Shown here: in pieces, positions 1-11,213 of the stretch
Position numbering within the stretch: position 1 is the first letter of the stretch
Layout of the letters: each line of letters opens with the position of its first letter
Assembly: GCA_037693485.1 (NCBI GenBank)
Contig: CM075350.1
Span: forward strand, 124,990,001 to 125,054,000
Length of the DNA: 64,000 bases
Direction: 5' to 3'
From: Kitagawia praeruptora
Taxonomy: Eukaryota; Streptophyta; Magnoliopsida; Apiales; Apiaceae
Position numbers and translations under genes: made by a program
The notes under the pieces: model-generated
The model's input: only the letters and a program-made list of their open reading frames with translations
Databases searched by the model: none
Told to the model about the DNA's origin: nothing

Positions 1-2
1 TG

Positions 3-956
3 CCTACCAACAATGAGCTATATGGGTTTACCGGTAACCCAGTCCAAATCATGGGCAAGGTCAAATTACCCTTGACGTTGGGCGTGGATCCCTGCAAGGC
101 CACCCAAATGGCAGAATTCATGGTGGTAGATGAAGACATTTCCCACAATGCAATTCTCGGTAGACCAATATTGAAAGATATGAGGGTGGTAACCTCAATA
201 TACCACTTTTCAATGAAGTTTCCTACACCAAATGGCATTGGGTGTGTGAAAGGATGTCAACACGAGTCAAGGGAATGCTATAACAGAGCTGTACAGGCTA
301 CCGAGAAGGCAGGCAAACCTATTCAAGTTGAAGAAAAGGCTGATGGAGAAGCCTTAATGAGAAACCATGGGCTTGAGCCACAGAAGTTTGAAAGAGCATC
401 GTGTAATGCCATCATGATAGTGGAGTTACCGGAGGAACCTACTGAAGAGGTTCCTGTTTTTCGAGGGGTAGTACCACCACAAAGCTTGTTGTTGGAAGCT
501 GTCGAGAAAAATGATGAAATTCAAAACATTTCACTGGAAGGCATAGTAAAAAGTGCCTCAGATGATGATCTAGGCGAAGCAATGCTAGAGAATGAGAACT
601 AGAGAGCGGAGAAAGGACTCTCGGTTGAGATTGACATTGATCCCAGGATGCCCGGTACCCTGGAAAAGGCAGGGGCTACCGAAGATACTATCCCCATACT
701 AGTGGATGCTGAAGATCCTAGTAAAATCTTGAAAATTGGACAACAGCTAGATGAAAGGACAAGAGAAAGGTTGACTGCTTTCCTTAAAAGCAACCTTGAT
801 GTGTTTGCATGGTGTCATTCTGACATGGTGGGGATCGACCCGAAAGTCATGTGCCACCACTTGAACATTGACCCTGAGATAAGGGGTATCCGGTAGAAAA
901 GAAGGCCTGTCAGTGGTGAAAGGGCTACCGCCCTCCAAGAATAGGTAGACCGGTTA
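3..956 (+). pseudogene. Tat pol: aspartic protease C-terminal part and protease-RT linker, with three TAG codons
   Basis: One frame is open from base 3 and contains the retropepsin C-terminal signature (NAILGRP at about 153-173) followed by a low-complexity acidic linker. The catalytic DTG would lie upstream, outside the window. The same frame is cut by TAG at 600-602, 894-896 and 942-944, yet it continues into the reverse transcriptase at 957 without a frameshift. The 894 codon sits where relatives usually have a glutamine before KRRP, so it fits a CAG to TAG transition in a CHG methylation context; this is inference. Between 648 and 896 lies the conserved pre-RT segment (FAWCHSDMVGIDP). It is a relic unless the stops are read through. 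Confidence 0.85.
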
Positions 957-2720
957 TTGAAGGCTGGTTTGATCAAAGAATCCTTCTACCCAACATGGCT
1001 AGCAAACCCAGTACTGGTCCGGAAGCCCAATGGGAAATGGAGGACATGTGTTGACTTCACTGATCTGAATAAGGCATGCCCTAAGGATAGCTTCCCGCTA
1101 CCCAGAATTGATCAACTGGTGGATGCCACGGCAGGCCATGCTTTGCTAAGTTTCATGGATGCCTACTCCGGATATAACCAGATACCGATGCATGAACCAG
1201 ACCAGGAGCATACCAGCTTCATAACTGATAGGGGACTGTACTGTTATGTGGGGATGCCATTTGGGCTATTGAATGCCGGGGCAACCTACCAAAGGCTGGT
1301 AAACATGATGTTTAAAGAACAGATTGGTAAGACTATGGAAGTCTATGTTGACGATATGTTGGTCAAATCAAAGGTGGCAGCCGACCATGTGTTGCACCTA
1401 TCTGAGATGTTTGATATCCTAAGGAAATACCGGATGAAGTTGAACCCTCAAAAGTGTGTTTTTGGTGTGGAGTTTGGAAAATTTCATGGATTCATTGTGA
1501 ACCACAGAGGGATTGAGGCAAACCCTGCCAAAATCAAAGCATTGCTGGAACTGAGGTCCCCAAGGAATGTAAAAGAAGTCCAAGGGCTTACCGGAAGGGT
1601 AGCAGCCCTAAATAGATTCGTATCTCGGTCTTCCGACAAGTGCAAGGAGTTTTTCAAGGCTATCAAGAAGGGTCAAAACTTTGAATGGACCCCGGAATGT
1701 GAGGAAGCCTTCAAGAAACTAAAAGAACAGTTGGGAAGCCCACCATTGCTCTCCAAACCCTTGGAAGGTGAGGTACTCATTTTATATTTAGCTGTTTCTG
1801 AATACTCTATAAGTGCTGTGTTGATCCGGGAGGAAGAACAAGTACAATACCCGGTATACTACGTGAGCAAAAGGCTGTTGGACGCGGAAACCCGATATCC
1901 CAGCATGGAAAAGCTAGCATATGCTCTAATATTGGCTTCCAGGAAGCTAAGGCCTTACTTTCAGGCCCATAAAATTGAAGTTAGAACATCCTTCCCGCTA
2001 AGGCAAGTGATGCACAAGCCGGAAGCCTCCGGTAGAATGATAAAATGGGCTGTCGAGCTAGGACAGTTTGAAATAGACTACAAGCCCCGAACTGCTATCA
2101 AAGGCCAAGCGCTGGCTGATTTCTTATTGGAGTTTCCTCCTGATTTTGAGGTTACCAGAGAAGATTGTACCCCGGTACCCCTAGTTACCGAAGGGGATGC
2201 CGGAGGCCCCCAATCATGGTGGAACCTATATGTTGATGGAGCAGTAAACAATAATGGGGGAGGTGCAGGAATAGAGTTGGTAAGCCTAGAGGGGTACCGA
2301 ATTCAGAGTGCCATACACTTTGGCTTCAAGGCTACCAACAATGACGCAGAGTATGAGGCCCTGATTGCTGGCTTAAAATTGGCTCTGGAAATGAAGGTAG
2401 AATTCCTAAATGTGTTTAGTGACTCCATGCTGATTGTGTGGCAGATAAAAGGAAGCTTCCAGAGTCGAGGCCCCCGCACTGAACTCTACATGAGATATGC
2501 CCAAGAACTTATCAGTAGGTTCAAATTGCTGAATCTAAATCAGATCCCAAGGGTGGAAAATGCCAATGCTGATGCCCTTGCCAAGTTGGGATCCCAAAAA
2601 GAAGCTGTTCTGTTAGGGGTGATACCCCTTGAAGTGCAACTCCAACCAAGTATCCATCTAGAGGAGACTATGGAAATAGAATCTTCAATGGAAAGGCCAA
2701 TGGACAACTCCAATACGTGA
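957..2720 (+). pseudogene. Tat pol: reverse transcriptase, RNase H and second (archaeal-type) RNase H
   Basis: A 587-residue open segment. RT occupies about residues 1-170, with the PNGKWR and DLNKACP motifs near the start and an intact YVDD active site at about residue 128 (near 1344). The usual gypsy RNase H (YPVYYVSKRL, near 1845) follows. A second RNase H lies at about 2215-2600: LYVDGAVNNNGGGAG, then NNDAEYEALIAGL, FSDSMLIVWQI and ENANADALAKL supply the acidic residues expected of this fold. The double RNase H is the diagnostic trait of the Tat group. The frame ends at TGA 2718-2720, because the reading frame shifts by one base at about 2690-2707; the integrase continues in the next frame. 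The segment is cut off from the protease by upstream TAG codons. Confidence 0.88.
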
Positions 2721-3936
2721 GTATATCACCAAGGGGACACTTCCAAAAGACAAAGATGAAGCCCGGAAACTCAAATACAAGGTTGCCCGTTATGTGATCT
2801 ATGATGGCATTCTATACAAGAGGGGTTTTAACCAACCTCTACTTAAATGCATATCTGGAAATGAATGTGAATACATCCTAAGGGAAATTCATGAAGGCAT
2901 TTGTGGCAACCACTCGGGGGGTACCTCCCTGGCCCACAAAATTCTCCGACAGGGCTACTACTGGCCTACCATGAAAACTGATGCTTATGACTTTGCTAAA
3001 GCTTGTGATCAATGCCAAAGGTTTGCTAACTTCAATAGCAACCCAGCTGTGGAACTAAGACCCATTGGAAGCCCCTGGCCCTTTGCAATATGGGGGATTG
3101 ACCTGATTGGGGAGCTTCCCAAAGGCAGAGGTGGTGTGAAATATGTTGTGGTAGCCGTTGACTACTTTACCAAGTGGGCAGAGGCGGAACCCCTAGCTAC
3201 CATCACTGCCGGTAAGCTGAAGGAATTTGTTAAGCGAGCCATTATATGTAAATACGGGGTACCGTACAAGCTGATCTCAGACAATGGCAAGCAATTTGAT
3301 AGTAAAGAAATGAGAAGTCTATGTGAGGACTTGGAGATAAAGAAAGATTTTTCAGCCGTTTGCCACCCTCAAAGCAATGGGCAGACGGAAGCTGTGAATA
3401 AAATCATCAAGCACACTCTAAAAGCCAAGTTGGAAGATAAAAAGGGAAACTGGCCAGAGGAGCTTCCAATGGTCCTGTGGTCTTACAACACCACTCCCAG
3501 GTCCACAACCGGGGAGTCCCCTTTTATGCTAACCTATGGCTGTGAGGCTATGGTTCCCGTGGAAGTGGGGACAGGGTCTTACCGGAGGGACAATTTCAAT
3601 CAAGAATCGAATGAAATAAATCAAAGGCTGGCACTTGATCTCGTGGAGGAAAACCGGGCTACCGCCCAGCTTAAACTTGCGGCTTACCAGCAGAGGACCC
3701 GTAAATACTATAACAACAAGGTACGCCCTCGACCCCTCAAGGTTGGCGACCTAGTACTGAGAAGAATGATGCCCAATATGCGGGTTCCCGGGCACGAAGC
3801 CTTTGGAGCAAATTGGGAAGGGCCTTACAAAATAAAGTCTATCTTTTGGGAAGGCACTTACCACCTTGAAGACATGTATGGGAACACTATTCCCCGTGCT
3901 TGGAATGCCGAGCACCTAAAAAAGTACTATCAGTAA
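2701..3936 (+). pseudogene. Tat pol: integrase
   Basis: In frame +1 relative to the RT, this segment is open from about 2701 to the TAA at 3934. An HHCC zinc-binding region is visible (HEGICGNHSG then CDQCQRF). The DDE core follows, with D in WGIDLIGELP, D in LISDNGKQF and E in PQSNGQTEAVNK, and then a C-terminal GPYKI segment typical of gypsy integrases. All three catalytic acidic residues are present. It could only be made if the one-base shift near 2700 were suppressed, so I treat it as part of a broken polyprotein. The pol 3' end is followed directly by untranslated sequence. Confidence 0.88.
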
Positions 3937-4307
3937 GACTCTTTTCAGAGCAAACGTAGGCCTCTTTCAGGCTTAGGATGAATAAAGGCAACCTACTAGT
4001 TGTGGTTGCGTCATTTCCCTTTCAGTTCTTAGGATTTCATGATTTTCAGTAGATGCCCGGAGGGTAGTGGATACACACCCCATCTGGATGAAATTTGATG
4101 TAATCGTACTCTTTGATTTTCAGTAAAAGTAGAAGTTGATTGTTTCCTTTTACATTTACCACTTATAAATATTTTCAGAAAAACATGTAAGATCAACAAG
4201 CATAGTTCTACATGGCAGCCAGGCTACCATCCAGAACTAGGGGGGTAGTAGTGGATACACCTCTCAGCTTAACAGGTTGAAATTATTAGAATTTTAAAAT
4301 TTGAATT
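3937..4307 (+). other. Tat 3' untranslated region with two polypurine-tract-like stretches
   Basis: No gene is visible. Two G-rich tracts share the context GGGTAGT...GGATACAC: one at about 4058-4076 and one at 4240-4260. The second contains GGGGGGTAGT, the same ten bases that end directly before the 3' LTR at 32241-32250. They could be internal (duplicated) polypurine tracts or remnants of a 3'-end rearrangement. Confidence 0.5.
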
Positions 4308-4780
4308 ACCAGACATGTATGGAACCTTGAGTGGTTCACATGGCTTACTTGGTTATCAGGGCATGTATGGAACCCTGTTCGGCATACATGGTTCCCTTCA
4401 TTACTTGGGCTTATGTGGTACCCTGTTCGGCACACTTGGATCCCTTCAACACCAGACATGTACGGAACCTTGAGTGGTTCACATGGCTTACTTGGTTATC
4501 AGGGCATGTATGGAACCCTGTTCGGCATACATGGTCCCCTTCATTACTTGGGCTTGTGTGGTACCCTGTTCGGCACACCTGGATCCCTTCAACACCAGAC
4601 ATGTATGGAACCTTGAGTGGTTCACATGGCTTACTTGGTTATCAGGGCATGTATGGAACCCTGTTTGGCATACATGGTTCCCTTCATTATTTGGGCTCGT
4701 GTGGTACCCTGACCGGCACACTTGGATCCCTTCAATATCAGACATGTGTGTAACCTTGAGTGGTTCACATGGCTTACTTA
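4308..4780. repeat. 143-bp tandem repeat array, about 3.3 copies, in the Tat 3' UTR
   Basis: Copies begin at 4308, 4451, 4594 and 4737, exactly 143 bp apart, and differ by a few substitutions. Each unit is itself built from three diverged subunits of about 46-49 bp, each starting GGAACC or GTACCC, so the array has a two-level structure. Short open frames across the array on both strands are artefacts of the repeat. Tandem repeats in the 3' UTR of Tat/Ogre elements are known seeds of satellite DNA. Confidence 0.9.
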
Positions 4781-5894
4781 ATCGATAGTCATATACGGAA
4801 TCATGACTGACATACATTGATCATTCAATCATCAACCTATGTGGTTACGAGAGTTAACCCATATGGATTACCGAATGCCTTACCAATGCAGCCTTGCAGG
4901 AATGGCTTACATGGAATTCTCACAAACGATTCATCGAAATAAGCAAGTGATCCCGGAACAAAGGCTTCCAGGCTAAGCCTCCGGTCACCCCGGGCTACCA
5001 AACAGGGTTACCACCTGAGGCTTCCGAGGCCAGGTTCCCGTCTTTGGGGCTTCCAAACACTATAGGGTTACCGGGCGGAACCCCCACACCCGGAGTAACA
5101 GTTTCACGGACCAAGGTACGAGTAGTACATCATTACTGTGGCTGCCTATCCAGGTATGTGTTGCCACAACTACTCAAGCGCACTTCCGTATTACGTTACC
5201 GTTCTATCATCCAATTCTCGAAGCATGATTTATCATTCATTTCATTTAATCAACATATATATGGCATATATCCTCTAAATATTTGTATAAACTAATTCTA
5301 GGATCAATGTCCAGAGTCGTATTACCCATTAGAGTCCAATAGTGACATTCAGTTGTGAATTGCCTTAAGTTATAATGTTGCCCTTCTTACTTACCAAATT
5401 AATACCTTAGAATACGAATAAGTTTGAGGTATAAATTCCCAGAACTATCGATTACGAATTAGTGTTCGTCGGGTAGTCAGTAAATAATTAACATACCACT
5501 AAGTTAGAAACATGCACTGGACGTATCCATCTGAACCGAACTACTTGTGTTATAGTTACGGTAGCCTATAAGTACCCGTCGTAGGACCCTCATACGAATA
5601 ATATTTAGGATAGAACTAGTCCTACCACGGTACCTGTACCTATCACAGAACAATTAGATGATAAAACAAACACACATTAATCGGATAAAACCAGTTCAAA
5701 CTGACAAGGCCCCATGGCCGTAGGACAGTTAAGTTACAAATTCAAAAGTACTAGGCCCGAGGCCATAATGCGAACGGAGTCAAAAGATTAAATCCTTACA
5801 TATGTGGAGCGTTATAGGAGCCCACCCCCTTGATTAAAACCAAAGTTCATAAACTGGCACAGTAAAAAGTTCAAGGTGATTGGAAAAGGATGAT
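4781..5894. other. Tat 3' region between the tandem array and the antisense gene
   Basis: No coding region is supported. The sequence has compositional blocks rich in TTACC/GGTACC, like the rest of the element. Short frames here match nothing recognisable. The end of the antisense gene (stop at 5895) lies just to the right, so its 3' UTR and polyadenylation site probably fall in this stretch. Confidence 0.6.
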
Positions 5895-8467
5895 TTAGGA
5901 GGATGAGGGATCTTTAGTAGCCTCGGAACTAGGGGAATCCTCAATAGGGTCCACCTTTTTGGTGGAATCACCTAGAGCCACCTCTACCGCACCCGCGGGA
6001 GCATCAACCCTGGTATCCTGAGTATCCTTAGCCATGTCTTTCGGGATATCGGCTGGCTTGGGAGTCACCTTCGCGGCAGAGGTCGGAGATTTGATAACTT
6101 CTGCTTTAAACTTCTCTACCTGCTTCACGACATCCTCGCCCAGAAGGGCCCAATCCAGGTTCGGCATCACCTCCCAAGTAGATTTCATGTAGTCCTGGAC
6201 CCCCTTAGCAAACCCCAACTTATACCTCTCGGGAAGCACCTCTTTTAACTTCCTCACAGAGGCCTGAAGGGTATCCACTTGTAGCTGCAGCTCCGCAACT
6301 TCGGTGGCATGGGCTGCCACCATCTTCTCCTTATCTCTATCTTGCTCATAAACCAACTTTCCCAGCTTGTCTTTCTCCTTCGTGACAACTGAAACCTCAC
6401 CCTTCAACTTCTTATTTGCATCTACCAGCTTCTTCCTTTCTTCATCAGCAGTGTTAAAATCAGACCTTACCTGCTTCAGATCCTCTTTCAGCTTCATGTC
6501 ACCACGGGTAGCCGCCACCAATTGGTTACCGATCCTTATTTGATGAAACAGACTCTCTCCTGAAGAGAATAGCATTGACCTGGCAGCATCATTAGTCTTC
6601 TGTTTAGCCCATCCTGCAATAATCTCCATGGGTATCTGTCCACCGCATGCTCGGTAGAATTGCTCCACCTCATTTATAGGTGCGCCCTGCGTGGATATCT
6701 TAACTCTTTTCGAAGATCGAGTCTCTGGGGTAGATTTTAAACTCCTGGAAGCCTGGGATAATCTGCGTTTCTCAGTAGCTGAAAGCTCAGCCTTGATGGA
6801 TGCAGAAGTTGGGACCCTGGAAACCGGGGTGGCAACGATAGGGGTCTCCATCATGAGCAGTTCATCCTCAGGGAATAAGTCTTCATACTTGTCAGATGGT
6901 TTAATGAAGGACGGCACGGTGCCAGACATACCTGAAATGATAGAATATTCGGAATGTTATAAATGGCAATGCACATGTATAAAGAAGAACATGGATAAAG
7001 CACCTGATTACAAGATAAACAGAAACCACTATACGACTAACATACGCATGGAAGCCCATAAGACTGTAGGTAACAAAAAAAAATAAAAAAATAAGTAAGG
7101 CATAATAGCTACAAAGACACACGAAAAGTACGGATATAGAAAGCAGGAGCCTGGGTTACCAGGGCTAGAGTGGTGGGAAACCCTCTTTTTCTTTCGGCTG
7201 GTACCCTGTGTCTCAAGTTCTATGCTAGACCCTTCCTCAACCTTCACCCCTTGGACCGGGGATGAGGGAGCCAGGGGCATTGAGAACCCTAACCTCACCA
7301 GGGTATCCGGGGTCAGCAGACTTTCTCCATCTCCTAAGTCGGCGGCCAGCCCCATAATTTTTCTAGCCCTCTTCTCCTCAATCCCCTCGAGAGAAGTTTG
7401 TGTTGGGATCCCTAAATGATATAATAAACAGTATAAAGGAGGAAAGAGTTATATCAGGATTCAATCAGATAAAGGTCACTAGTAATGAAAAGGGGTACCA
7501 GGTGCTTACCCGGAGTCAGATTCCACTCTTTTCTTATTTCTTCACAATCATAACAATATAAAAACATCTCCAGCCAGTCGTACATCCCACGTTTATTTCC
7601 CTTAATGCATCCCCCTTGCTTATCATTCCAGGAGGTTAGGTAAAAGATACCTATCTTCCTCCCTACACCCTTCAATAGGTAAAAATACCCCAGTTCCCGG
7701 GCAGTGAGAGGAATGGAAAAAACTTTGTCATAAAGGATGTACATACAGGCTGCTACCCTGAAAGAGTTGGGGGTCAGCTGCATAGGAGCAATTTCATAGA
7801 AAGAGAGCAACTCAACAAAAAATGGATACAGGGGAAGAGAAAATCCGAGCTTAAAGAATGAAGCAGATAGAACTGCATTGGGTATGGATTGATCAGGTTC
7901 AAAGTTATCAAATCTGTGGCACCTCTCACCATCACTGGGTATCACCAGGCCACACCCTGGGTTGCACAACTCAAGCAGCCTGGCAAGTCTATCCGTATTC
8001 ATAGTGGTATCTAAATTTTCACAGGATGGAACGAAGCCTGCAGGGACATGTGGCTTCCGCTCAACCTCCATCACTAATTCCCCATCGAATTTCTCTTCTC
8101 CACCCAGTAACTCTATGTCGTCAAGAAGCGGCTGCTTAGCTTCATTCTCGAACTCGCTATCGAATTTCTCTTCTTCATCTGTGTTTGAACTCAGATAGAT
8201 CCTATCAATACCCTCATTATTAAAGTTTGACGAACCAGCCTCCAAAGAGGGATCAAAACGCCTACCCACAATGTCAACCTCTAAAGGATTAATCACCTCT
8301 ACACGGGAACGTGTCCGGGAGCTGACAGAGGGTTTAGGCTGTAGCAAGGGTTGTGTGATAAGGACATCATTCAAGTGGGTCGACCAAGAATCTGATGGTT
8401 CCCCCGAAGCAGGTGATAAATTACCCGGGTATTGAGATGAACCTCCCGAAATAGACGAGATGGACAT
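5895..8467 (-). CDS. Antisense additional gene of the Tat element: three-exon protein with a gypsy-type transposon domain and a coiled coil
   Basis: Reading on the minus strand, exon 1 is 8467-7510, exon 2 is 7411-7160 and exon 3 is 6931-5895. The donors read CCGG|GTAAGC and CCTG|GTAACC; the acceptors read CATTTAG|GG and TTTCAG|GT. With these junctions all three segments join in one frame: 2247 nt, 748 residues, no internal stop. About residues 196-250 (FSLPLYPFFVELLSFYEIAP, then QLTPNSFRV) resemble the Pfam family called putative gypsy type transposon (Transposase_28). Residues about 545-650 are a charged coiled coil (heptads in EVAELQLQVDTLQASVRKLK). The tail is low-complexity and acidic. 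The ATG at 8467 directly follows a TTGCAG, so a further 5' exon is possible. The function of these antisense ORFs is unknown. Unlike the sense pol, it carries no visible lesion. Confidence 0.72.
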
Positions 8468-8915
8468 CTGCAACCGCAAAAAGGAAGCAGATTAGAAAAA
8501 GGTGAGTGAAATTGGGTGACCAAAGGAAAAAAAAGTAAAGGTACACCAACAAGCGACTCGGTGATACCCCAAGCAACCCCAGGGGCTACCAGGCCAAACC
8601 AAAATTAAAAGGTTAACACTCGGGGGGTGGCTGTTGATATGATGGCCCAATCTAACGATACCGGAGTTAACCAAGTGAGGTAAAGCGAAGAACACAAGTG
8701 AAGGGTATCGAAAAAGCACTTAGATTGACCAATTACATACATCTACTTGATGAAATAAATCTAAGACGATGATACTCGATTAAAGCAAATATCAAACATG
8801 TAATGAGCATCTAAAGAGTAACCAAGGGGGAACCGGAGTACAAATCGCCTCAAACCCCTTCGATGTGCACGAAAAAGACAGGAATTTACACATGCAACTA
8901 GAAATCAAGATCTAG
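8468..8915. other. Upstream region of the antisense gene; left flank of the copia insertion
   Basis: No gene. It should hold the promoter and 5' UTR of the antisense gene, but I see no clear TATA box on the minus strand. A G-tract (CGGGGGGTGG, 8621-8630) followed by CTGTTGATATG resembles the polypurine tract and LTR start at 32241-32260. The Tat sequence stops at about 8915, where copia-derived sequence begins abruptly without an LTR end. Confidence 0.45.
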
Positions 8916-9485
8916 ACGAAAACAGATGAGTTCTTAATATTTGTTGATTGTCATGAGTTTGGAACACAAAGAGTTTCAATTCAGTTCTTCTATGACAAAT
9001 CATTGACAGAAATCTGGGTTCTTAGGCCAAAGGTAAGAACTTCTTCTGAGTTGGGTGTACTACTTCATGAAAAATTCAAAGAGTTTGCTGAAAGAGCTGG
9101 TCCAGAAATAGTTAAATTGCCTAGACAATTGAAATTCCTTAAAGTTGAGGTGCTTCATACAATCAATCTTGAGAATGAGGAATTGTTCACACACTCTGCC
9201 AGGCATTTGGTCTATATTGAATATGTTATGAGAAATCAAGGATTTTCTACTAAAGAGAAGTTAGAAATTGCTGATCGCATTAAATCCTATGCAGAGGTCA
9301 AATTTCTTAAGGATTATGAGAAGTTCAAAGGTCAATTGAGAAAGGCACTTGGAATTCCACTGGTTCGTCCTACAGGATTCTCATCAAGAAAAGAGTTGCT
9401 AGTTGATGCAGAATTGCACAAAAATCTGCCAGAAATGGATGAACCAGAAGAAGGAGAAATAAGGAAGGAAGACAGTCAGAAATGA
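8916..9485 (+). pseudogene. 5'-truncated copy of the copia third ORF (C-terminal part)
   Basis: The frame is open from about 8917 to the stop at 9483. It encodes the same C-terminal domain as the full ORF ending at 29951, with a few substitutions (for example V for G and M for L). It begins in mid-domain at the junction with Tat DNA, so it has no start of its own. It belongs to the left, truncated copia unit. The 253 bp that follow are that unit's 3' UTR, up to the polypurine tract at 9725-9738. Confidence 0.85.
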
Positions 9486-9738
9486 AGAACAGCTCTACAT
9501 GTAATATCTTTAGAGTTAGATAGATCAAGATAGGATAATGTTTAATATGATCAGGCTAGAGGATCATCTATCTTGTATTTATCTTTATGTTTGAATCTGG
9601 AAATTGTTATAAATACCAGAACTTTTTCATTATTTACTTTGCAATTACAGTTTTATCATTTACTAGTTTAAGTTGAGTTAGTTGAGTTATCCTCTAGGAA
9701 TTTGCTTGTTAGTTTATAACAAACAAATAGGGGGAGAT

Positions 9739-11115
9739 TGAAAGGCATATGACTCAGCCTATTTGTAGTTCGAGGACTCAACTCAACTTAAATTAGATTG
9801 TAATAAGTAAATAATATTATCTGTCACAGGAATCTCAGAAGATGCTATCTGTCAGAAGAAACAAGTCTACAAGTCAATCTATAGTTTTGATATTTTACAC
9901 TGGAAGAAGTTCAGTCTACTGATCAAGCCTCAGTGTGGTATTCAAAGTCATGGATTTAATTCTGAAGGACAGAGATTTCTACAAGTGACAAGAGACAGTA
10001 TCAGTACAGAATATTTGAAGAAAGTTGAGAGAAGAAATAGACCACAGCTTAAAGTCAAAATGAAGAAAAGAAATTGGAGTTAGTCGTTCATGAACCAGAC
10101 CGTGCATCGAGCGTCAACAACTATTCAATGGAAGTTCTTTATTATTCTCAGTGGTTTACAGAACAGATTTGGTTCTCAAAGGAGGTATAATAATTCTTTT
10201 TAATTAGTTGAATCAAGTAATTAATTTAATTAATAAATTAATTCTCTCTGAATTAATTTATTCATTAAAGTAATTATTAGATTAATTAATCAGAGTTATT
10301 ATATATAAAAAAGAATTAAATTAAATGATTAGTTAAAATCATTTGATTTAACAAGGTTAGAAAATCTGTTCTATTATTACTCTCAAGAGTAATAACGGAG
10401 AGTAATAACAGTCTTATGCAGAGAGTCATAATGGAAAGTCATATCAAGAGTAATAGTGGACTGTCATAATGGAGAGTCATATCAAGAGTAATAGTGGACT
10501 GTCATAATGGAGAGTCATATCAAGAGTAATATTGATCTGTCATGACAGCTCCTCAGGTGTCATAATGAACTGTCATAATGGCTTAAGTTGAGTGTCATAA
10601 TGGAGAGCCATAATGGATCAAAAGATGACACAGGAGGCAGAAGATATTATCTTGATTGATTATAAAAGAAGGCAGTGACACAGAAGACTTACACGGATAA
10701 GAAAAAGAAATAAAGAAGCTCTCAAACTCTCTCATCTTTATATCACTGACGAAGCTTTTAATTTTCACAATAAATTCAGTTCAAGCCCCTTGTAATATTC
10801 TATCCGCTGGAACTTGTTTATTGATCACTCTTGTACTACTAGCGAATTAAGTTTCCTAGTTCTTATCTCGATTTTTATTAACTAAATTAGAAAAGTTCAT
10901 GTCGAATTTTCTAATTAGTTTTTATTAACGTGATAATACTCTGTACCGATTTTGTAACACCATGAAGTTTAATATATCGTTATATTTAACTTGAATTTTG
11001 TTTCAATTAATTCCGCACAAATTTGTCTAAACTAAATTTTATTTAACGGACAAATTTCGATAAAAAGATATAGATTGTATTCAACCCCCCTTCTACAATC
11101 TTAACGGGCCTAACA
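9739..11115 (+). repeat. LTR of the SIRE-like element (5' LTR of the complete unit)
   Basis: It starts TGAAAGG directly after a polypurine tract (AAATAGGGGGAGAT) and ends CCTAACA just before the primer-binding site. It is 1377 bp against 1366 bp for the partner at 30205-31570. It holds three copies of a 38-bp tandem repeat at about 10430-10540, built on AGAGTAATA and TGTCATAATGG; this LTR has an extra ~14 bp there. The probable core promoter TATAAAAG is at 10661. Confidence 0.92.
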
Positions 11116-11116
11116 A

Positions 11117-11130
11117 TTGGTATCCGAGTC
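11117..11130 (+). other. Primer-binding site (initiator Met tRNA type) of the SIRE-like element
   Basis: TTGGTATCCGAGTC lies one base after the LTR end. It matches the usual copia PBS TTGGTATCAGAGC, complementary to the 3' end of tRNA-iMet, with a C for A in the middle. Confidence 0.8.
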
Positions 11131-11213
11131 GTTTGATTGATATACAAATCAAGATCCTATTCTTATTCAATTAAAAATCAAGCTCGAATTTTTAACTCTC
11201 TTAAAAATTCATC

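Noticed and set aside
4331..4817. Long open frames on both strands across 4331-4817
   Set aside because: They arise from a 143-bp tandem repeat whose unit lacks stops in several frames. The peptides are repeats of each other and resemble no protein.
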